Shown here in pieces: positions 29,924 to 34,186 of a stretch of 34,186 nucleotides of DNA (positions within the stretch are counted from its first letter, which is position 1; every line of letters begins with the position of its first letter). Under the pieces are notes generated by a model. That model was given only the letters and a program-made list of their open reading frames with translations, did not search any database and was not told where the DNA came from. This DNA is from Bacteroidota bacterium (lineage in GTDB: Bacteria > Bacteroidota > Bacteroidia > Chitinophagales > Chitinophagaceae): NCBI GenBank assembly GCA_018268085.1, contig JAFDXE010000038.1, positions 1 to 34,186 on the forward strand, in the 5' to 3' direction. The position numbers and the translations under genes were made by a program.

Positions 29924-31008
29924 AGAAGTTAAGTAAGCCAACCAAATTGCAGTTATATTCTTTTGTGGCCTCAATGCCCCTGATAGATATACTGTTAAAC
30001 TACATCATGTTTGATCAACGGATCTTTCATGATTACAAAATCTGGTTGATTTCATTTCCGCTGATTTACTTAATCGGCATTGGCTCCTGGCGTACGCATA
30101 TTCTCATTTCAAATTTTACGAAAGTTAAATATCCCGGGATAAAGCAAACAAAAACAAGGATATTGATCATGGCGTTGTGCATTATTCCTTTTATGGCGCT
30201 CTCGGTAACCCTGATATTTTTTATTTATAACAGTGTTGAAATTTTAGGTTATCAATTTAGTTTCAGTGATTTTAAATCCGGGCTGCTGGTAGGCTTCTCG
30301 GTTAACCTTATTTTTGAAACCTTGTTTGAAGCAGAATATATGCTGGAAAAATACAAGGAAAGCGTTTATGAAAAACAAACTTTTCACCTGTTGTCGGTAG
30401 CACAGGAATTTGATGCATTGAAGAACCAGGTAAATCCGCATTTTCTTTTTAATTGTTTCAATACGCTGTCATCATTGATCTCGGAAGACAAACAGAAGGC
30501 TGAATTATTTCTTGATGAATTGAGTAAAGTGTACCGTTATCTTTTACGTAACAATGAAGACGGAATGAGCACAGTGGGAAAAGAAATAAAATTTATTGAA
30601 TCGTATTTCAAATTATTGCAAACACGTCATGGGGATGCCGTTAAACTGAATATTCAAATTGATAAGCAGTATGAACCCTATCTCCTGCCCTCGCTTTCAT
30701 TGCAGCTCCTGGTAGAGAATGTGGTAAAGCATAATATCCTTTCGAAAAATGATCCGCAGGTGATTGATATTTTTACCACGGCGGGGAACAAACTCGTAGT
30801 AAATAATAACCTGCGCAGAAGATCTGTAAAAGCGCCGAGCAACAAAGTAGGGCTCGAAAATATAAAAGCAAAATATCTTTTGTTGAATCAACCCGGCTTC
30901 CATGTAATTGAAGATGAAAAAAACTTTACCGTTGTGTTGCCATTGATATGGAATAATACCGGTTCGGGAATATTGAATGAACAAAAGAAAATGATCAATA
31001 AAAATTAA
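29920..31008 (+). CDS. LytS-type membrane histidine kinase, second of a pair
   Basis: This is a 362-residue protein with the same plan: four hydrophobic segments (about 12-32, 40-56, 82-104, 121-137), then the kinase module with His174 in QVNPHFLFNCFNTL and an intact N-box LQLLVENVVKHNIL (Glu266, Asn267, His271). The lid motif is the Bacteroidota form VVNNNLRRR and GLENIKAKYLLL. The kinase module is visibly related to that of the upstream gene, so the pair arose by duplication. The LytTR response regulator begins 24 bases later and is the evident target. Confidence 0.92.
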   Translation: MKKLSKPTKLQLYSFVASMPLIDILLNYIMFDQRIFHDYKIWLISFPLIYLIGIGSWRTHILISNFTKVKYPGIKQTKTRILIMALCIIPFMALSVTLIFFIYNSVEILGYQFSFSDFKSGLLVGFSVNLIFETLFEAEYMLEKYKESVYEKQTFHLLSVAQEFDALKNQVNPHFLFNCFNTLSSLISEDKQKAELFLDELSKVYRYLLRNNEDGMSTVGKEIKFIESYFKLLQTRHGDAVKLNIQIDKQYEPYLLPSLSLQLLVENVVKHNILSKNDPQVIDIFTTAGNKLVVNNNLRRRSVKAPSNKVGLENIKAKYLLLNQPGFHVIEDEKNFTVVLPLIWNNTGSGILNEQKKMINKN

Positions 31009-31032
31009 TTGTAACAATTAAAACAACAGGAT

Positions 31033-31812
31033 ATGAAAATCTTAATTGTAGAAGACGAAGAACTGGCAGTTAAAAAGATTCAGAAAACACTGGCATCTGT
31101 TGATGAATCTGCAATAGTAATTGGCGTTACCGATAGTATTCAGTCTACCGTTAACTGGCTTGCCGCCAATGAAGCGCCTGATCTTATCCTGATGGATATA
31201 GAACTGGCCGACGGGCAGAGTTTTGAAATATTTAATCTTGCTGAAGTAAAAAGCCCGGTGATATTTACCACTTCGTATGATGAATATGCATTGAAAGCAT
31301 TTAAAGTAAACAGTGTGGATTATTTGCTGAAGCCGATTCAGAAAGATGAACTGCAGGCTGCCTTACAGAAATTCAGGCAACTTCAGCAAACATTTGCACC
31401 TAAAGAAGAATCAACCGGTATTAACATTGAAAGCCTGGTGAAAGAACTGCAACAGAAATTGCAGCCTAAAGAATACCGTAAACGTTTCCTGGTAAAACAT
31501 GCTCAGAAACTTGTGAGCATAGAAGTAACAGATATTGCTTATTTCTATAGTGACGGGAGACTGAATTTCTTTAAATCAACCGACAACAAAAAATATGTGG
31601 TTGATTATACAATGGATGAACTGGAAGATATGCTTGATCCTGATCGCTACTTCCGCATCAGCCGTTCATTTTATGTATCTATAGACAGTGTTGAAAGAAT
31701 TGATGATTATTTTGGCAACCGGTTAATATTATCACTTAAGCCGGCAGTAGATAAAGAAGCATTGGTAAGCCGGGAAAAGGTAACTGAGTTTAAGAAATGG
31801 ATGGGCAAGTAA
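31033..31812 (+). CDS. LytTR-family response regulator
   Basis: This 259-residue regulator has a receiver domain (1-120) with acidic residues VEDEE at 6-10, phosphoacceptor D55 in LILMDIELADG, the Thr of VIFTTSYDE and Lys of YLLKPIQKDE. A Gln/Lys-rich linker leads to a LytTR DNA-binding domain (about 155-257): FLVKHAQKLVSIEVTDIAYF, YTMDELEDML, YFRISRSFYVSIDSVERID and LSLKPAVDKEALVSREKV. LytTR proteins bind direct repeats upstream of targets. It closes a three-gene operon with the two LytS kinases. A weak hairpin follows. Confidence 0.95.
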   Translation: MKILIVEDEELAVKKIQKTLASVDESAIVIGVTDSIQSTVNWLAANEAPDLILMDIELADGQSFEIFNLAEVKSPVIFTTSYDEYALKAFKVNSVDYLLKPIQKDELQAALQKFRQLQQTFAPKEESTGINIESLVKELQQKLQPKEYRKRFLVKHAQKLVSIEVTDIAYFYSDGRLNFFKSTDNKKYVVDYTMDELEDMLDPDRYFRISRSFYVSIDSVERIDDYFGNRLILSLKPAVDKEALVSREKVTEFKKWMGK

Positions 31813-31828
31813 TGAATTGTTCATTTTT
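31811..31828. terminator. Weak hairpin between the convergent lytTR and sensor genes
   Basis: AATGAA pairs with TTCATT around a 3-base loop, followed by TTT, overlapping the lytTR stop codon. It is short, and may serve rightward transcription only weakly. Confidence 0.35.
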
Positions 31829-31834
31829 CATGAG

Positions 31835-34186
31835 TTAATTTCCTGTTACGGGTATATTCAATACGATCACCGAATTTGTTTTGTGAACCTGAACTTCCAT
31901 TGCAGCATGAATGGATTGCATGTGTTTTTCAAGATCCTGGCGGTGTAAAAGGTTATTCAATGCCTGCATGTCGCAATTACTATTGTCAAATTGCATGGTA
32001 AACGTGAGCTTATTTTTTTCATAGCCTATATGAATGGAAACTTTTTTCGTTCCGGCCTGTAACAGGTTCTTGATTCCTTCTTTAAACAGGATCAATGCTC
32101 CATGCCTGAATTTCATATTCAATTCAAGCAATTCAACCTTCTCCTCAACTGCAAGTTCAATTTGTGCCGTAAACCTGCTTTTCAATTCATCAATGAATTC
32201 ACGGATACGCCATATTGTTTTTACCATACTGTCGTTGCCGGGATGCAGGCTCCACAACATATCGTCCATGGAGTTAATCATATTATGACTCCTCGTATGA
32301 ATCTGTTCAATATATTCTTTGGATTTTGCAGGTTCGGTATCAGCCTTAATTTTAGCCATCTCGCTCAGGATATTGATATTGTTCAACGCTGTATGAATTT
32401 CACGGTGAAGATTATCCGCAATTTCACTCCTTATCTTCAGCAGGCTTTCTTTCTTTTTCAACTGGAGCCGGTCGATCCAATATAGTAAAACTGAAAACAG
32501 TACAATAGTAAGTGAAATGAACCACCATGTTTTCCAGAATGGCGGATGAATTTTAATAATTATCGACGAAACCGGGCTGTTACCTGTAAAATCTACGTAC
32601 TCTGCCTTTACTTTAAAAGTGTAGGTACCGGGTGGTAAGTAATTGTACACAGCCAGGTTAAGTTCATTGGATTTTTTCCACTCTTTATCGATCCCTTCCA
32701 TCATGTAGAAATACATCAGTTTGTTCCCTGGTAAATAATCCAGGTTTGAAAAGCCAATGGTGATGGAATTATGGTCTGCAGGAAGATCAACTCTTCCCGC
32801 TTTCAACAAAGAATCAACCGATAATGAATTATTCAATACACTGAAATCCGTGATAACGGGCGGATGTATATTAATGGCTACTGCAGCTTCTGAAGGATTG
32901 AATACAACAAAATCGCTGCTGGTTCCAAATAGAAGGCGACCATCGGCTAAGCGGTAAGATGCACTTACATCGAATTGGTCGTTCGCAATACCATCGTTCC
33001 TGTCGTAGTAACTGAACGTTTTTTTCTGCATATTCATCCGGCAGAGTCCTGTCATTGTACCAATCCAGATAAAACCTTCATTATCTTTTTCCATCGACAC
33101 AACCATATCTGATGGCAAACCGTCAACTGCACTCACTTGTGAAACCAAACCGGAATGTGTATTGTAAATATTTACTCCTCCGCCGCCAATGATCATCAGG
33201 CTGTCGTTGTATTCCAGTAAACAACTCACCGCATTCGATAAAATATTGTGCCCCTTGTCCCCTTTCTCCGTTAAGTGAATCAAAATTTTCCCTGATCCCG
33301 GATCAATCTTATACACGCCATACAATTCTGTTGCTACCCAGATATTTCCGTCATGATCTTCAATCAGGTTACGTATTTGCGTTTTCGGTATTCCATCAAA
33401 CCGGGTTATACCTGTATCCATTTGTTTGATACCCGGTAAAGCGTTCCCCTTAAACAAACCTCCATGATGAGTACCATACCACATATTGCCGAATTTATCC
33501 TGCAAAACCTGTCTTATCGTTACCGAATTGAACACTGCGGGTTCAAATCGTTTTGTTTCACCGGTAATTTCATTATAGGTAATGATGAATCCCGGCTGTC
33601 CAATCATACAGATCACCGGCTCTGTTTTTAAACGGCACATACCCCAAACCGTTAGCCCATTAACTTCTTCAATGCCTTGTATGTTCAGGTTAACCGGTTT
33701 TAAATGCTTATCATACCGGTATAAACCATCTCCCCAGCATCCAACCAGTAAATCATTATTTGAGGTAGTCATAAAAGACATTACGGCTCCCTCTCCTTTT
33801 GTTAGTTTGATCCGGTCGGTATGACTTACACTTTTCAATAATTGTTTTGAAGGATTGAATACGTACAAACCATTATTGCTCGTGCAAACCCAAATACTTC
33901 CATTGCGATCTTCAAACAGGTTTGCACTTTCATAATATATACCCTTACCATTGGAATCGTCGCTTTGTATTTGCGTAAAGGTTTTACTTTGTTCATCAAA
34001 TGACGCCAGTACATTTAACCCATATATCCACAAACTGCCGTCTTTACATTCCCGCATCAGGGCTGGCTCATTGTATTTTTTTACAATAGGGCTAATGTTG
34101 AACTGATTTAAAACAGGTACTTCTTTTTGCAGATCAAAACAGTAGATCAGGCATGGGTTACCGTTAGGCCAGTTCATAAACCAAAG
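31835..34186 (-). CDS. Propeller sensor with Y_Y_Y domain and degenerate kinase module (5' end cut)
   Basis: At least 783 codons are open to the window edge. An internal Met at 34177 is not the real start, because the frame continues upstream (LWF) and the propeller is incomplete. Repeats such as DRNGSIWVCTSNNGLYVFNP, DKFGNMWYGTHHGGLF, DHDGNIWVATELYGVYKID and DNEGFIWIGTMTGLCRMN are Reg_prop blades. A Y_Y_Y domain ends in YLPPGTYTFKVKA, then one membrane helix (WWFISLTIVLFSVLLYWI). The HisKA_3-like H-box reads ADNLHREIHTAL (acid after His replaced by Arg), and the ATP domain lacks the glycine motifs. It probably senses a periplasmic, often glycan, signal, but kinase activity is doubtful. Confidence 0.88.
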   Translation of the reverse strand, partial: LWFMNWPNGNPCLIYCFDLQKEVPVLNQFNISPIVKKYNEPALMRECKDGSLWIYGLNVLASFDEQSKTFTQIQSDDSNGKGIYYESANLFEDRNGSIWVCTSNNGLYVFNPSKQLLKSVSHTDRIKLTKGEGAVMSFMTTSNNDLLVGCWGDGLYRYDKHLKPVNLNIQGIEEVNGLTVWGMCRLKTEPVICMIGQPGFIITYNEITGETKRFEPAVFNSVTIRQVLQDKFGNMWYGTHHGGLFKGNALPGIKQMDTGITRFDGIPKTQIRNLIEDHDGNIWVATELYGVYKIDPGSGKILIHLTEKGDKGHNILSNAVSCLLEYNDSLMIIGGGGVNIYNTHSGLVSQVSAVDGLPSDMVVSMEKDNEGFIWIGTMTGLCRMNMQKKTFSYYDRNDGIANDQFDVSASYRLADGRLLFGTSSDFVVFNPSEAAVAINIHPPVITDFSVLNNSLSVDSLLKAGRVDLPADHNSITIGFSNLDYLPGNKLMYFYMMEGIDKEWKKSNELNLAVYNYLPPGTYTFKVKAEYVDFTGNSPVSSIIIKIHPPFWKTWWFISLTIVLFSVLLYWIDRLQLKKKESLLKIRSEIADNLHREIHTALNNINILSEMAKIKADTEPAKSKEYIEQIHTRSHNMINSMDDMLWSLHPGNDSMVKTIWRIREFIDELKSRFTAQIELAVEEKVELLELNMKFRHGALILFKEGIKNLLQAGTKKVSIHIGYEKNKLTFTMQFDNSNCDMQALNNLLHRQDLEKHMQSIHAAMEVQVHKTNSVIVLNIPVTGN

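Overview
The window looks like chromosome of a Bacteroidota bacterium, most likely family Chitinophagaceae (inference). The supporting signs are Bacteroidota-type promoters (TTTG, about 19 bases, then TAnnTTTG) before several genes, weak Shine-Dalgarno sequences, many Bacteroidota lipoproteins, a CarboxypepD_reg-like protein, LytS/LytTR two-component genes, a Y_Y_Y-type propeller sensor, a DUF2851 protein and a very long signal peptidase I. I see no rRNA, insertion sequence, phage gene or CRISPR array. There is one tRNA, tRNA-Pro(GGG).

Layout. Positions 1-4194 are a leftward housekeeping run, in transcription order: 2Fe-2S ferredoxin, IscX, KdsC-like HAD phosphatase, UbiA prenyltransferase, Maf, DUF2851 (cut by the window edge). 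Positions 4297-11832 form a variable, visibly AT-richer stretch: a GyrI-like lipoprotein, two secreted or lipoprotein genes of unknown role, a TPR protein, and a tight two-gene unit encoding a RecQ helicase fused to a ComF-like phosphoribosyltransferase followed by a DprA-like protein. That unit is the best candidate for an undescribed DNA-handling or defence system. Positions 11833-20432 return to core genes: DUF2520 dehydrogenase-like protein, topoisomerase I, YcxB-like protein, a SirB1-like/DUF952/CsaA operon with ATGA overlaps, an ArsR regulator, Ogt, and a PQQ-type sugar dehydrogenase lipoprotein. Positions 20443-25415 hold cytidine deaminase, signal peptidase I, an NtrC-like regulator without a DNA-binding domain, a DUF4846 lipoprotein, tRNA-Pro and thioredoxin. 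Positions 25579-28720 carry two paralogous c-type cytochrome lipoproteins around an unknown 454-residue secreted protein and a tiny CxxCH protein. Positions 28865-34186 are a signalling cluster: two overlapping LytS-type kinases, a LytTR regulator and, convergently, a propeller sensor with eroded kinase motifs.

Between the genes, the most striking non-coding feature is a set of degenerate tandem arrays with a strict 7-base (or 8-base) period, found at eight intergenic sites and in several unrelated unit families. A second dispersed element, built on GTTTACACC/GGTGTAAAC and ending in TATACGTAA, supplies the stop codon of both ubiA and the thioredoxin gene 23 kb apart. Several rho-independent terminators and promoter boxes can be placed directly from the sequence.
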